Shown here piece after piece: positions 26,521-34,166 of a DNA stretch of 42,197 nt. Location of the stretch: assembly GCA_014762625.1 (NCBI GenBank), contig JABURQ010000091.1, positions 1 to 42,197 on the forward strand, read 5' to 3'. The stretch's first letter is position 1. The number at the start of each line of letters is the position of its first letter. The notes beneath the pieces are model-generated. The model did not search any database. It was not told where the DNA came from and saw only the letters and a program-made list of their open reading frames with translations. Origin of the DNA: Planctomycetaceae bacterium. Its GTDB lineage: Bacteria > Planctomycetota > Planctomycetia > Planctomycetales > Planctomycetaceae. The translations under genes and the position numbers were made by a program.

Positions 26521-27525
26521 TCAGATAGAAGGCTTCACAAAGATAATCCGCCCGGCGCTCGTTTGATGGACCTTGGTCACGAGCGTGTCGATTTCCTGCC
26601 CCACCTGCTCCGCGCCGTTCTCGCAAACCACCATTGTTCCGTCATCGAGATAGCCGACCCCCTGATCGGCGGCTTCTCCGCGTTTGACAATCTTGATCCG
26701 CAGATGATCGTCGGGAACAAAACGCGGCTTGAGCGAATTCGCGACGTCGTTCATATTGATCACGTGGATCGATTGCACCGAGGCCACCTTATTGAGGTTG
26801 TAGTCGTTGGTGACAATTCGAGCATTCAAATCTTTCGCGAGGTGCACGAGCCGTTCGTCGACCGTCATATTTTGCGGTTTCTCGCGGTCCTCGGTGATGC
26901 GGACGTCAACATTAGGATTCTCTTGCAATTTCGAGAGAACATCCAGGCCGCGACGTCCGCGAGATCGCCGATTCTTGTCGTTACTGTCGGCGATATCCTG
27001 AATCTCCAGCAGCACAAACTCGGGAACGACCAGATCCGTATCAACGATATGGGTTTCCACCAGATCGGCAACTCGACCGTCAATCAGCGCGCTACTATCC
27101 AAAACCAGCGGCATGCCGCCCTTCAAATCCCGCGCAAATTCCACGTAGGGAATAATGAATCGGAAATCATCCTTGGTCTGAATCAAAAACGAGATACAGA
27201 TATAAGTCAGGAATAACGTGGTCAGGAGGGTGACGCCGGGACGGAACGGATCTTCAATCACCGGCCCCAACGCCAGCAACGTCAAGTAACTCAATAACGC
27301 TCCCACCAGAAGGCCAAAGTAGACGGCGGAGATGATATCGATCCGTTTGCGACGAATGAGCAGGTCGGCGATCGGAGCAAATTGGGTCATTCCCAACAAG
27401 ATGAGAAACGACGCGAACTTGTAGCGTTCGATAATATGGACCTGGTGAGGACTCACGCTGATGTAACTGGCAATCGCCCCGGCGCAGACGACGAGATACA
27501 TCATCCGCACAATAAACAGTAGCAT
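26521..27525 (-). CDS. Membrane PIN-TRAM domain protein (YacL-like)
   Basis: Protein of 334 residues. Four hydrophobic segments lie in the first 115 residues. A PIN domain (about 138-265) begins at LVLDSSALIDGRVADL with Asp143, with further acidic sites at E174 (LLEIQ), D223 (VDERL) and D241 (TNDYNL). A TRAM domain (about 272-334, HLRIKIVKRGEAADQGVGYL) follows. The arrangement matches Bacillus YacL and related proteins. PIN folds are often ribonucleases and TRAM binds RNA, but the cellular role of this family is not settled. The gene stands alone on the minus strand. Confidence 0.92.
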   Translation of the reverse strand: MLLFIVRMMYLVVCAGAIASYISVSPHQVHIIERYKFASFLILLGMTQFAPIADLLIRRKRIDIISAVYFGLLVGALLSYLTLLALGPVIEDPFRPGVTLLTTLFLTYICISFLIQTKDDFRFIIPYVEFARDLKGGMPLVLDSSALIDGRVADLVETHIVDTDLVVPEFVLLEIQDIADSNDKNRRSRGRRGLDVLSKLQENPNVDVRITEDREKPQNMTVDERLVHLAKDLNARIVTNDYNLNKVASVQSIHVINMNDVANSLKPRFVPDDHLRIKIVKRGEAADQGVGYLDDGTMVVCENGAEQVGQEIDTLVTKVHQTSAGRIIFVKPSI

Positions 27526-27668
27526 AATTGTTCCTCAAGATTTCTAGATCGCGAGCGACTCGACTCACAATCGGCGATGGCCCTCCTCGATTCGCCGGCT
27601 GAAAGCCACGAAAAGCTAATAAACAGACGTCATTGAAGGTCACATAATACGCCTTCAATTCCCAAATT

Positions 27669-27686
27669 GCCAGTTCTTTAACTGGC
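27669..27686 (-). terminator. Hairpin downstream of the HIT gene
   Basis: A perfect stem GCCAGTT-CTTT-AACTGGC begins 18 bases after the HIT gene stop on the minus strand. It is followed there by AATTT rather than a strong T-run, so it is a weak terminator candidate. Confidence 0.4.
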
Positions 27687-27703
27687 CATCCAACCAGTAT
27701 TTT

Positions 27704-28231
27704 TCATTCAGAATGTTCTTGTGACTCGTGTGATTGCATCTCAGGCAACAGAAGATTGTACAACGCGCGCAGCGATTGCGGAATCACCTTCGTGTCGCTA
27801 ATCACGGACATAAAATTCGTGTCCCCATTCCAGCGCGGCACAATGTGCCAGTGGAGGTGTCCGGGGAGGCCGGCACCCGCCGAACGCCCCAGATTGAGCC
27901 CAATGTTGAACCCGTCAGGATTGAGTGTGTCGCTAAGAACAGACGTCAATTTCTGAATCTGCTTCTGGGAGTCGAGTAACTCCTCGTCCGTCAGTTCTTC
28001 AAACTCCCCTTTGTGAGCGAGCGGGGCCACCAGAAGATGGCCGTTGTTGTAGGGAAATCGATTCAGAACCACCATGACATTGAGCGATCGGAACAGCACC
28101 AGATTTTCGTCATCATTTTCCTGATCGCGGTAGCGGCACAAAAAGCATCCTTCGTCTTCCGGATCGGGAGGTTCCGATTTGATATACGCCAATCGCCAGG
28201 GGGCCCATAAGGTTTCCTGAGACACAATCAC
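27704..28231 (-). CDS. HIT-family nucleotide phosphorylase/hydrolase
   Basis: Protein of 175 residues. The histidine triad HLHWHIVP is at 125-132 (His125, His127, His129). An upstream CFLC pair (C29, C32) resembles the zinc site of the Ap4A phosphorylase-like HIT proteins, and NRFPYNNGHLLVAP (57-70) is the usual nucleotide-binding segment. Such proteins cleave diadenosine polyphosphates or AMP-lysine conjugates; the substrate here is not certain. The GTG start overlaps the TGA of the preceding LysM lipoprotein gene (GTGA at 28228-28231), so the two are translationally coupled. Confidence 0.93.
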   Translation of the reverse strand: MIVSQETLWAPWRLAYIKSEPPDPEDEGCFLCRYRDQENDDENLVLFRSLNVMVVLNRFPYNNGHLLVAPLAHKGEFEELTDEELLDSQKQIQKLTSVLSDTLNPDGFNIGLNLGRSAGAGLPGHLHWHIVPRWNGDTNFMSVISDTKVIPQSLRALYNLLLPEMQSHESQEHSE

Positions 28232-28587
28232 TCCTCCTCTTGCTGATCGGTTTGATTCTCGGGGGAGAAACCCGGAATGTAAATCATCTGCCCCGGTTCC
28301 AAACGATCTGGAGCTCCGAGACCGTTTGCGGTGGTCAATTGCTCGGCGGTAGTGCGATACTGCTCGGCAATCGCCGACAATGACTCCCCCGCCTTTACTT
28401 CATGATAATAATCAACACGCGTTTGGGGGACTTTCGTCAGCACCCGCTCGGCAGAAACTTGAGGTATTTCGTTTCGGGGAGGCTCCCGATCCGGTTCGGA
28501 TGTCGGCTCCGCAGGATTTTCGGAAACCTCAAGATGACATCCCCCGAGCAAAAGGACGACCATCAGTAATTTCCAGAGTGGCCTCAT
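28228..28587 (-). CDS. LysM-domain lipoprotein
   Basis: Protein of 119 residues. Its lipoprotein signal (LLMVVLLLGGCHLE) places the lipidated Cys at 17. A Pro/Glu-rich linker (22-58) leads to a single LysM domain at about 61-106 (YYHEVKAGESLSAIAEQYRT to MIYIPGF). LysM domains bind peptidoglycan or chitin-like GlcNAc chains, so the product probably tethers to the cell wall at the outer membrane. There is no catalytic domain. The stop overlaps the HIT gene start, and the gene diverges from the phosphoglucomutase gene. Confidence 0.9.
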   Translation of the reverse strand: MRPLWKLLMVVLLLGGCHLEVSENPAEPTSEPDREPPRNEIPQVSAERVLTKVPQTRVDYYHEVKAGESLSAIAEQYRTTAEQLTTANGLGAPDRLEPGQMIYIPGFSPENQTDQQEEE

Positions 28588-28700
28588 AAAAGTCTCTCCC
28601 CAACCAGAAAGCTCTCACTGTCGATTGGAGTGCCGATCTGTTAAATTTGTACCCGCTGCATTGAAACATATTTCTCGGTAAATATCTGCGGAAGAATCGT

Positions 28701-30533
28701 ATGAGTGCCAGAATCTCGCTGGAAGATGCTCTTCATTCGTTACGGGATGCCGCCCGCGAAGGGACGATCTCTGAATCGACTTGTAACAATGCCACACGCT
28801 GGTTGCGCGAAGAACCGTTCCACGAATATCAGACGGACATTATTTCTCTCGTCAGTCAGAAAAAGTGGGACGACGTCTCCAATCTGTTCTGGCAGGTGAT
28901 CCCCTTCGGAACGGGGGGACGACGCGGGCTGATGTCGGAATTTGGTTCCGCCACCATCAATCGACGCACGATCGCTGAATCCGCCCACGGTCTCGCAACC
29001 TATCTCAAACAAGTCAGTTCTGAGGACGATTTGACCGCCGTCGTGGCTCACGATACCCGTCACCGTTCTCCCGAGTTCGCACAACTCACTGCCACCACAC
29101 TCGCCGCCCACGGCCTCAAGGTTCATTTCTTCACCGAGCACCGCTCGACGCCCGAACTGTCGTTCGCGGTCCGACATCTCGGTTGCGACGTGGGAGTGAT
29201 GATCTCCGCGTCTCACAATCCTCCCTCAGATAATGGATTCAAGGCTTACTGGTCACACGGCGGACAGGTTCTGCCGCCCCACGACAGCGGGATCATCGAT
29301 TGTGTTTATAAAGCAGGGGAGATTCCGACGTGTGACTTTCAGGAAGCGATTGACGCCGGAAAAATTATTGAACTCGGAGAGGAAATCGACCACGCCTACA
29401 TCAAAGCGGTCGCCGCATTAAGCCTTTCTCAGGACCGCGATATTTCCGGATTGTTTTCGCCGTTGCACGGCGTCGGCACCACGAACGTCTACCGGGTTCT
29501 GGAAGCAGCCGGATTCCAGCAGATCCAGATCGACGAAGAACGCAGCGAACCGGACGGAAACTTTTCGAACGTCCCCGATCAACTCCCGAATCCCGAACGA
29601 CCGGAAGTTTTTGCTCCCTTACAGAAGATTGCCGCCGAGCAGGAACTGGCCGTCATCCTGGCCTCGGATCCCGATTCCGATCGCATGGGAGTTTCCGTGC
29701 GGGATGCCGATGGTAACTATCAGAACCTCACCGGGAATCAGGTCGGAGCGCTCATCACAGATTATGCAATCCGAAAACAGCAGGCGAACGGAGCCGATCT
29801 CTCAAAGCAGGTCGTCATCGAAACGGTTGTGACATCGCGATTGATTGGAAAAATCGCCCGCCAAGCGGGTGCCGATGTCGTCTCCAATCTCCCCGTCGGT
29901 TTCAAATACATCGGGAGAACGGTCGATGAAAAACAGGACGAAGGCAAGACATTTCTCATCGGTGCCGAGGAATCGCTCGGTTACCTGGCCGGCGATTATG
30001 CACGCGACAAAGATGCTGCCGTGGCGGCGTTGTGGTTGATGGAACTGGCAGCTGAGCTGAAGCAGGACGGCAAGACGTTGCTCGATCAACTCGACAAACT
30101 TTACGTCGCTCACGGCTACCATCAGGAAGGCCAGTTCTCCAAAGTTTGCCAGGGAGAAACGGGACAACAACGCATCGAAAAAATCCTCACCGCGTTCCAG
30201 GAATCTCCGCCCGGCGAAATCGGGGATTTTTCTCTGGATCAAGTGCTCGATTATTCAAGACAGGAAATTCGCGAACTGCCTTCCAATCGAATGCGCGGGA
30301 AGCTGGATGTGCCGAAGGTTTCACTCTTGATGTACGAGTCGCCTTCCGGCCCCTTCAGCTTTCAGTTCGCCGTTCGTCCTTCGGGCACCGAGCCGAAATT
30401 GAAATTCTATCTGTTCGCACAGATGAAATGTGAATCGATCGAGGAACTACCACAGGTCAAATCGCGCACCGCGGAACTGTTGGATCAGATACGAACCTCT
30501 CTCAATGAGTGGGCCACTGCCGCCGAAGAATAA
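28701..30533 (+). CDS. Phosphoglucomutase/phosphomannomutase (PGM2-type)
   Basis: Protein of 610 residues in the alpha-D-phosphohexomutase family, long PgcA/PGM2-like form. The phosphoserine loop is MISASHNPPSDNG (167-179) with Ser171. The metal-binding loop is SDPDSDRMG (about 322-330), the sugar-binding loop GAEESLGY (about 421-428), and the C-terminal phosphate-binding loop RPSGTEPK (about 559-566). All four are intact. It interconverts glucose-1- and glucose-6-phosphate, or the mannose or pentose equivalents, feeding glycogen and cell-envelope sugar nucleotides. A UbiA-family gene follows 39 bases downstream on the same strand. Confidence 0.95.
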   Translation: MSARISLEDALHSLRDAAREGTISESTCNNATRWLREEPFHEYQTDIISLVSQKKWDDVSNLFWQVIPFGTGGRRGLMSEFGSATINRRTIAESAHGLATYLKQVSSEDDLTAVVAHDTRHRSPEFAQLTATTLAAHGLKVHFFTEHRSTPELSFAVRHLGCDVGVMISASHNPPSDNGFKAYWSHGGQVLPPHDSGIIDCVYKAGEIPTCDFQEAIDAGKIIELGEEIDHAYIKAVAALSLSQDRDISGLFSPLHGVGTTNVYRVLEAAGFQQIQIDEERSEPDGNFSNVPDQLPNPERPEVFAPLQKIAAEQELAVILASDPDSDRMGVSVRDADGNYQNLTGNQVGALITDYAIRKQQANGADLSKQVVIETVVTSRLIGKIARQAGADVVSNLPVGFKYIGRTVDEKQDEGKTFLIGAEESLGYLAGDYARDKDAAVAALWLMELAAELKQDGKTLLDQLDKLYVAHGYHQEGQFSKVCQGETGQQRIEKILTAFQESPPGEIGDFSLDQVLDYSRQEIRELPSNRMRGKLDVPKVSLLMYESPSGPFSFQFAVRPSGTEPKLKFYLFAQMKCESIEELPQVKSRTAELLDQIRTSLNEWATAAEE

Positions 30534-30572
30534 GTGACGACTCCCAAATTCAGCCGGAACCTCTGAATCACT

Positions 30573-31478
30573 ATGAAGCGTCTCCTCCCTTACCTGCAAT
30601 TGATGAGGCTTCCCGCGCTGGCAACCGCGCTGACAGATACTTTCGCCGGTTTCCTGATGACGTTGGGATTGGCGCCGTTTTCCGATCTCTATTTGCTCTT
30701 ACTGGCGACCGGCGGGCTCTATCTCGCCGGCATGGTCTTCAACGATGTCTTCGATGTGAAGCAGGACACCGCCGAAAGACCTGAAAGACCCATTCCTTCA
30801 GGACGCGTCCCCTGGATCAATGCGGTGATTCTGGGAACGGTGTTGATGCTGATCGGTTTGGGGGCGGCGGCCTTCGTCAGTCCACACTGCCTGAAGCTGG
30901 CGGGACTGATCGCCGTCGCGGTTCTGGCTTATGACGCCCTGTTGAAAAAGACCTGGCTGGGCCCTCTCGCGATGGGCAGTTGCCGATTCCTGAATATCTC
31001 CCTGGCGGCATCCGCTGGAGTTTCGACCTTTGCTCCCTGGCAGGGCACTTTTCAACGTCCTCAACTGGGCCTGGCCCTGGGAATCGGACTCTACATCGTC
31101 GGCCTCACTTTCTTTGCCCGCACGGAAGCCGCAGAGAAAAGCAGACGCCTCACGCTCATCGTCGGAATCGCCATCGCGAATGCTGGACTGGGAGTCCTGT
31201 TCTGGCTGGTGAATGTCTGGCCGGGAGACGTCTCACCGACGAACATTTACATCGCCTTAGGGATGGTAGGGCTGGTTCTGAATCGCCGCTGGATGCGGGC
31301 ACTCTCAAGCCCCGAACCCAAACTGGTCCAGGCGGGCGTCAAAAGCGGTCTGCTGTCGCTGATCGTCCTCGATGCGATCATCATCTTCTGGAAGACAGGA
31401 GAGCCGACTTACTCGTTCATCGCCTTGGCGGCGTTGATTCCGGCACTATTTCTCGGTCGCCTGATTCCGATGACCTGA
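30573..31478 (+). CDS. UbiA-family prenyltransferase
   Basis: Protein of 301 residues with about eight or nine hydrophobic segments. The first Asp-rich motif NDVFDVKQD (57-65), followed by RPERPIPSG, is the UbiA polyprenyl diphosphate/Mg2+ site. A second, typical DxxxD motif is not obvious in the equivalent later position. UbiA enzymes attach prenyl chains to quinone, haem or chlorophyll precursors or to lipids; the acceptor is not identifiable. Some UbiA relatives occur in ebo clusters, but no other ebo genes are here. It follows the phosphohexomutase gene closely, perhaps as an operon, and converges with a small unknown gene. Confidence 0.88.
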   Translation: MKRLLPYLQLMRLPALATALTDTFAGFLMTLGLAPFSDLYLLLLATGGLYLAGMVFNDVFDVKQDTAERPERPIPSGRVPWINAVILGTVLMLIGLGAAAFVSPHCLKLAGLIAVAVLAYDALLKKTWLGPLAMGSCRFLNISLAASAGVSTFAPWQGTFQRPQLGLALGIGLYIVGLTFFARTEAAEKSRRLTLIVGIAIANAGLGVLFWLVNVWPGDVSPTNIYIALGMVGLVLNRRWMRALSSPEPKLVQAGVKSGLLSLIVLDAIIIFWKTGEPTYSFIALAALIPALFLGRLIPMT

Positions 31479-31500
31479 AGCGACATCTTGCAGAGCCAAT

Positions 31501-31776
31501 TCAATTGAAGGGTGCCTGAAAGCCCATCGCCATAAACTCGTTCATCGGTTGCGCACCGGCCAGCTTCAGCGCGGCGATCTGATCCATCGACAGGACCACT
31601 TTCCGCGCTCCATGAGCGTCCGGGGTCCCTCGGTCGAGAAGGAGCAGTGAGTTACTGACGAGATAATTCGTAAAAGGAATATTCTCGTTCTGTTTGGTGA
31701 GAATCATCCCCTTGCGTTCAATGGATGCCGGCCAGCTTTCAAAAAGCATTCTCCAGGCGTCGGCTGTCATATCCAT
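31501..31776 (-). CDS. Small conserved-looking protein of unknown function
   Basis: Protein of 91 residues (start ATG 31776, or ATG 31770). GAAGGA lies about 10 bases upstream. It has no signal peptide, membrane segment or known motif. The composition looks protein-like: an N-terminal helix (TADAWRMLFESWP), a beta stretch (LLLLDRGTPDAHGARKVVLS) and a Met-rich C-terminal helix (AQPMNEFMAMGFQAPFN). It lies alone between a convergent UbiA gene and tRNA-Glu. I do not recognise it. Confidence 0.6.
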   Translation of the reverse strand: MDMTADAWRMLFESWPASIERKGMILTKQNENIPFTNYLVSNSLLLLDRGTPDAHGARKVVLSMDQIAALKLAGAQPMNEFMAMGFQAPFN

Positions 31777-31850
31777 TGCTTCAGTCCTTCTATCAGAAGT
31801 GGTTTCAGCGGCGAGGCGAGGCTATTGAGATAGCGGCGAGATCAACCCAC

Positions 31851-31888
31851 AAAAAAGGCCCGAGCTTCTCTTTGGGAGAAGCTCGGGC
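31851..31888 (-). terminator. Intrinsic terminator of tRNA-Glu
   Basis: A perfect 13-base stem (GCCCGAGCTTCTC, 31858-31870, against 31876-31888) with a 5-base loop is followed on the minus strand by C and six T. It begins 3 bases past the tRNA 3' end and is a textbook Rho-independent terminator. Confidence 0.93.
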
Positions 31889-31891
31889 TAC

Positions 31892-31964
31892 TGACCCCAC
31901 GGGGATTTGAACCCCGGTTGCTGGAACGAAAATCCAGAGTCCTAGGCCACTAGACGATGGGGCC
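31892..31964 (-). tRNA. tRNA-Glu (anticodon UUC)
   Basis: A 73-base cloverleaf reads on the minus strand. The acceptor GGCCCCA pairs with TGGGGTC (one G-U), the discriminator is A, and no CCA is encoded. The anticodon stem CTGGA/TCCAG encloses the loop TTTTCGT with anticodon TTC, and the T-arm is CGGGG-TTCAAAT-CCCCG. The CCA end must be added by a nucleotidyltransferase. A promoter candidate lies upstream and a perfect terminator directly downstream, so it is a single-gene transcript. Confidence 0.97.
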
Positions 31965-32000
31965 GTTTCCATTGGGAACAAGATGTTGCCCGGAAAGCAT

Positions 32001-32028
32001 AAGGTAATTTCTGTTTCGGTTGTGTCAA
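32001..32028 (-). promoter_or_regulatory. Promoter candidate of tRNA-Glu
   Basis: On the minus strand an exact TTGACA (32028 to 32023) is followed after 16 bases by TACCTT (32006 to 32001), a weak -10 with three matches. The predicted start lies about 30 bases before the tRNA. Confidence 0.35.
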
Positions 32029-32198
32029 GGCACCGGCTTCAACCGATCATCCAGAAGAATTAAATTTTTGAAAAACGGAATCTTTGAACCCGCTACAGGG
32101 GGACAGACCCTTCACTCGGACAAAAGGTTCGCAGCTCCAGACATCTCAGCTAAGCAAAGGATCTCGACGCCAAGCGCTCGTCGAAACAGTGATTTCCA

Positions 32199-32426
32199 TT
32201 ATTCTTCGCGAGAAGAAAATTCTGCCGACGTTTCAGAAACCTCTTCTTCGTGGTTTCCTGATTGTTCTTTGCGGATCGCGGCGTGGACTTCACTACGGTG
32301 AATGGGAACTTCCTGAGGAGCTTCGATTCCCAAGCGAACGCGATCACCCCGGACTTCCACCACGGTGATGACGACATTTTCGCCGATCACAATTCGTTCG
32401 TTCTTCTTGCGAGAAAGTACCAACAT
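32199..32426 (-). CDS. csrA: Carbon storage regulator CsrA
   Basis: Protein of 75 residues. The sequence from MLVLSRKKNERIVIGENVVI to about residue 55 is unmistakable CsrA: RNA-contacting R6 and the GE-x-V strand, then RLGIEAPQEVPIHRSEV with the second RNA-binding patch (VPIHR). CsrA binds GGA motifs in mRNA hairpin loops and blocks or alters translation. The C-terminal 20 residues are an acidic Ser/Glu tail. GGAG lies 12 bases before the start, a long spacing. The leader carries a hairpin with GGA in its loop, suggesting feedback control. There is no fliW or flagellar gene nearby. Confidence 0.96.
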   Translation of the reverse strand: MLVLSRKKNERIVIGENVVITVVEVRGDRVRLGIEAPQEVPIHRSEVHAAIRKEQSGNHEEEVSETSAEFSSREE

Positions 32427-32451
32427 CGAAAATTTTCACTCCAGAATTTCG

Positions 32452-32467
32452 AGAGATTCTCCTCTCT
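32452..32467 (-). promoter_or_regulatory. Possible CsrA-binding hairpin in the csrA leader
   Basis: On the minus strand AGAGA-GGAGAA-TCTCT forms a 5-base stem that presents GGA in a 6-base loop, the classic CsrA target shape. It lies 26 bases before the start codon. A second GGA is in the ribosome-binding site (32439-32442). Autoregulation is known for csrA elsewhere; here it is inferred. Confidence 0.4.
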
Positions 32468-32544
32468 GACACAATCAAAGCGTCAGCTACAGTTCCCAGA
32501 GGCGCAGAAAATTAAGGAATCTGCTTACGAATCTCGGTAGCTAT

Positions 32545-32573
32545 AGTCTAGGAGTACGCAAAATGTGCGTCAA
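32545..32573 (-). promoter_or_regulatory. Promoter candidate of csrA
   Basis: On the minus strand TTGACG (32573 to 32568) and TAGACT (32550 to 32545) are separated by 17 bases, matching five and four of six consensus positions. The predicted leader is about 110 bases. Confidence 0.45.
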
Positions 32574-32834
32574 TAAGCACGAGGAACCTGCGCAGCACGA
32601 TCGGCGGTCGCCTCAAATTCCCGTGTGGTTCCGAGACTTTTCAGACAATCATCAAGCAGAGGGTTATTCGCTGTAAACTGTTTATTCACAGTAGTTTACA
32701 GGAGGACTGGATTCATCGGCACAACGTCTCTACCCAGAAAATCTCGAGATCCAAATAATTTGAGAAATTTCAAGAAATCTGCGCAAAGAGGGAGGTTTCT
32801 CTCAAGCTGAGAAGAGTCGAACACAACCAGATGG

Positions 32835-32861
32835 GGCCCGGTGCGCGAAAGACACCAGGCC
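32835..32861 (-). terminator. Hairpin downstream of the HU gene
   Basis: On the minus strand GGCCTGGTG pairs with CACCGGGCC (one U-G pair) around a 9-base loop, 55 bases after the HU gene stop. No T-run follows. It may be a weak terminator or an RNA-stabilising stem. Confidence 0.35.
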
Positions 32862-32915
32862 GCCTGGATGTGAATTACTGAGAAGAAATCCGATGTCCTG
32901 GGTTGAGGAACTACC

Positions 32916-33230
32916 TCAAACCATATCTTTCAGGCCTTTCAGAGGCCGAACTTTGACAACGTTCCGTGCCGGCTTGGCTTTGAACATCGTCTCTTCACCG
33001 GTGAAGGGATTGATGCCTTTGCGTGCTTTGGTGGCCGGTTTGTGTTGAACAGTGATTTTCATCAAGCCGGGCACATTGAAGACTCCCGGTCCCTTTCCTC
33101 CCACTTGTTCACCAATCAGGTCGGACAATGTGTCCATAAATGAGCTGACTTCTTTTTTGCTCAGACCTGTCCGTTCAGCGAGCTCGGTGAAAACGGCTGA
33201 CTTCGTCATTGGTTTCGGCTTATCTGCCAT
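32916..33230 (-). CDS. HU/IHF-family DNA-binding protein
   Basis: Protein of 104 residues. HU-type fold: the helical N-terminus (MTKSAVFTELAERTGLSKKEV) is followed by the strand VFNVPGLMKITVQHKP and the beta-arm region KARKGINPFTGEETMFKAKP. It ends in KVRPLKGLKDMV. The arm has NPFTGEE in place of the classic RNPxTGE, retaining the Pro that intercalates into bent DNA. It probably acts as a homodimeric nucleoid protein. GAGGAAG lies about 8 bases upstream of the ATG and a good promoter about 65 bases upstream. Confidence 0.95.
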   Translation of the reverse strand: MADKPKPMTKSAVFTELAERTGLSKKEVSSFMDTLSDLIGEQVGGKGPGVFNVPGLMKITVQHKPATKARKGINPFTGEETMFKAKPARNVVKVRPLKGLKDMV

Positions 33231-33292
33231 GTTGACTTCCTCTGTGGCTGGGGTTCATCCTGATTAACATTCCCACGAGGGGTGATTGCCGT

Positions 33293-33321
33293 AGTAGACT
33301 GTTGAAACCCTTCGATGTCAA
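33293..33321 (-). promoter_or_regulatory. Promoter of the HU gene
   Basis: On the minus strand an exact TTGACA (33321 to 33316) is followed after 17 bases by TCTACT (33298 to 33293, four matches). The predicted leader is about 55 bases. An A/T-tract region (33344-33372) lies just upstream of the -35 and could act as an UP-like element. Confidence 0.5.
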
Positions 33322-33525
33322 TCACTATGTTTTGTGATTTCCCCTGTTTTTTTAGGTTTTTTTTCCTCATTTCGCGCTTGACTCAGTCTTCGCAACCTCG
33401 CCAAATTGAGCTCTGAATTGTTAAGACGCCTCCCTTCATCCCCGGTGGTCTGGTGAAACTTCGCTTCTGACCGTTACCGCGATATGCTAGCTTGAACCGT
33501 CACGCTGACATCAAGAAAGGCTGTT

Positions 33526-34065
33526 ATGACCACGGCACTCGTCATTCAATCTGGAAAGCATAAAGGACGGAAAATCAAATTCCCTCCCGAAGGTGTCCTG
33601 ATAATCGGTCGCGACGCAGAATGTCATCTGCGACTCGCCTCAACAGATGTCAGCCGAAAACACTGTCAACTAAAACTGACCGATTCCGGCATCCTCGTAA
33701 GGGATTTGAAGAGTCGAAACGGAACGTTCGTGGATGGATTCCTGATCAACGAGGCGGTCACTCTACAACCAGGGAGCGTGCTTCGCGTGGGACCGATGGA
33801 GTTCTCCGTCCCAGGTCAACGACAAGAAGTGTCCGCAGACGCCCCAAAAAAAGACGATAACACCAGCGATGATGAGATTGCCGCCTGGTTAACGGAAGAG
33901 GGCGAAACGAAAGCCCCCAACCTCGAGGATTCGACCATCATTCCGACGACTTCGAAAGCACAGGAGCCTGCCGAACCAGCTATCGATCGCAAAGATTATT
34001 CCCGTCATCCAGACGCTCAGCAGGCAGCAGAAATCATTCAAACTCACTGGCGGGAGAAACAGTAG
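33526..34065 (+). CDS. FHA-domain protein
   Basis: Protein of 179 residues. The FHA domain fills about residues 4-95, with phosphothreonine-binding landmarks GRDAECHLRL (28-37, Arg29), VSRKHCQL (42-49, Ser43) and LKSRNGTFVDG (61-71, Asn65). The rest is an acidic, probably disordered tail ending in a short helical piece. FHA domains read Thr phosphorylation by Hanks-type kinases, of which one lies at the left end of this window; a direct link is not shown. An AAAGG lies 5 bases before the ATG. The rsmD gene follows 101 bases downstream. Confidence 0.93.
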   Translation: MTTALVIQSGKHKGRKIKFPPEGVLIIGRDAECHLRLASTDVSRKHCQLKLTDSGILVRDLKSRNGTFVDGFLINEAVTLQPGSVLRVGPMEFSVPGQRQEVSADAPKKDDNTSDDEIAAWLTEEGETKAPNLEDSTIIPTTSKAQEPAEPAIDRKDYSRHPDAQQAAEIIQTHWREKQ

Positions 34066-34166
34066 TCGGAGTTCTCAGACTCAACGACCTGATATTTGCA
34101 GTCAGACGCAGTACAATCAGATTCACACCACTGAAGCGTCTCTTCACTTCGAGGGAAGCCGAGCCC

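Larger units (their letters stand above)
32427..32915. other. Intergenic region between csrA and the HU gene
   Basis: No gene is visible. It contains the csrA leader and promoter candidate (to about 32573), then about 260 bases without recognisable elements, and a hairpin at 32835-32861 downstream of the HU gene. Confidence 0.4.

Noticed and set aside
30573-31478. Ebo-cluster membership of the UbiA-family gene
   Set aside because: No other ebo genes lie nearby; the neighbours are a phosphohexomutase and a small unknown.
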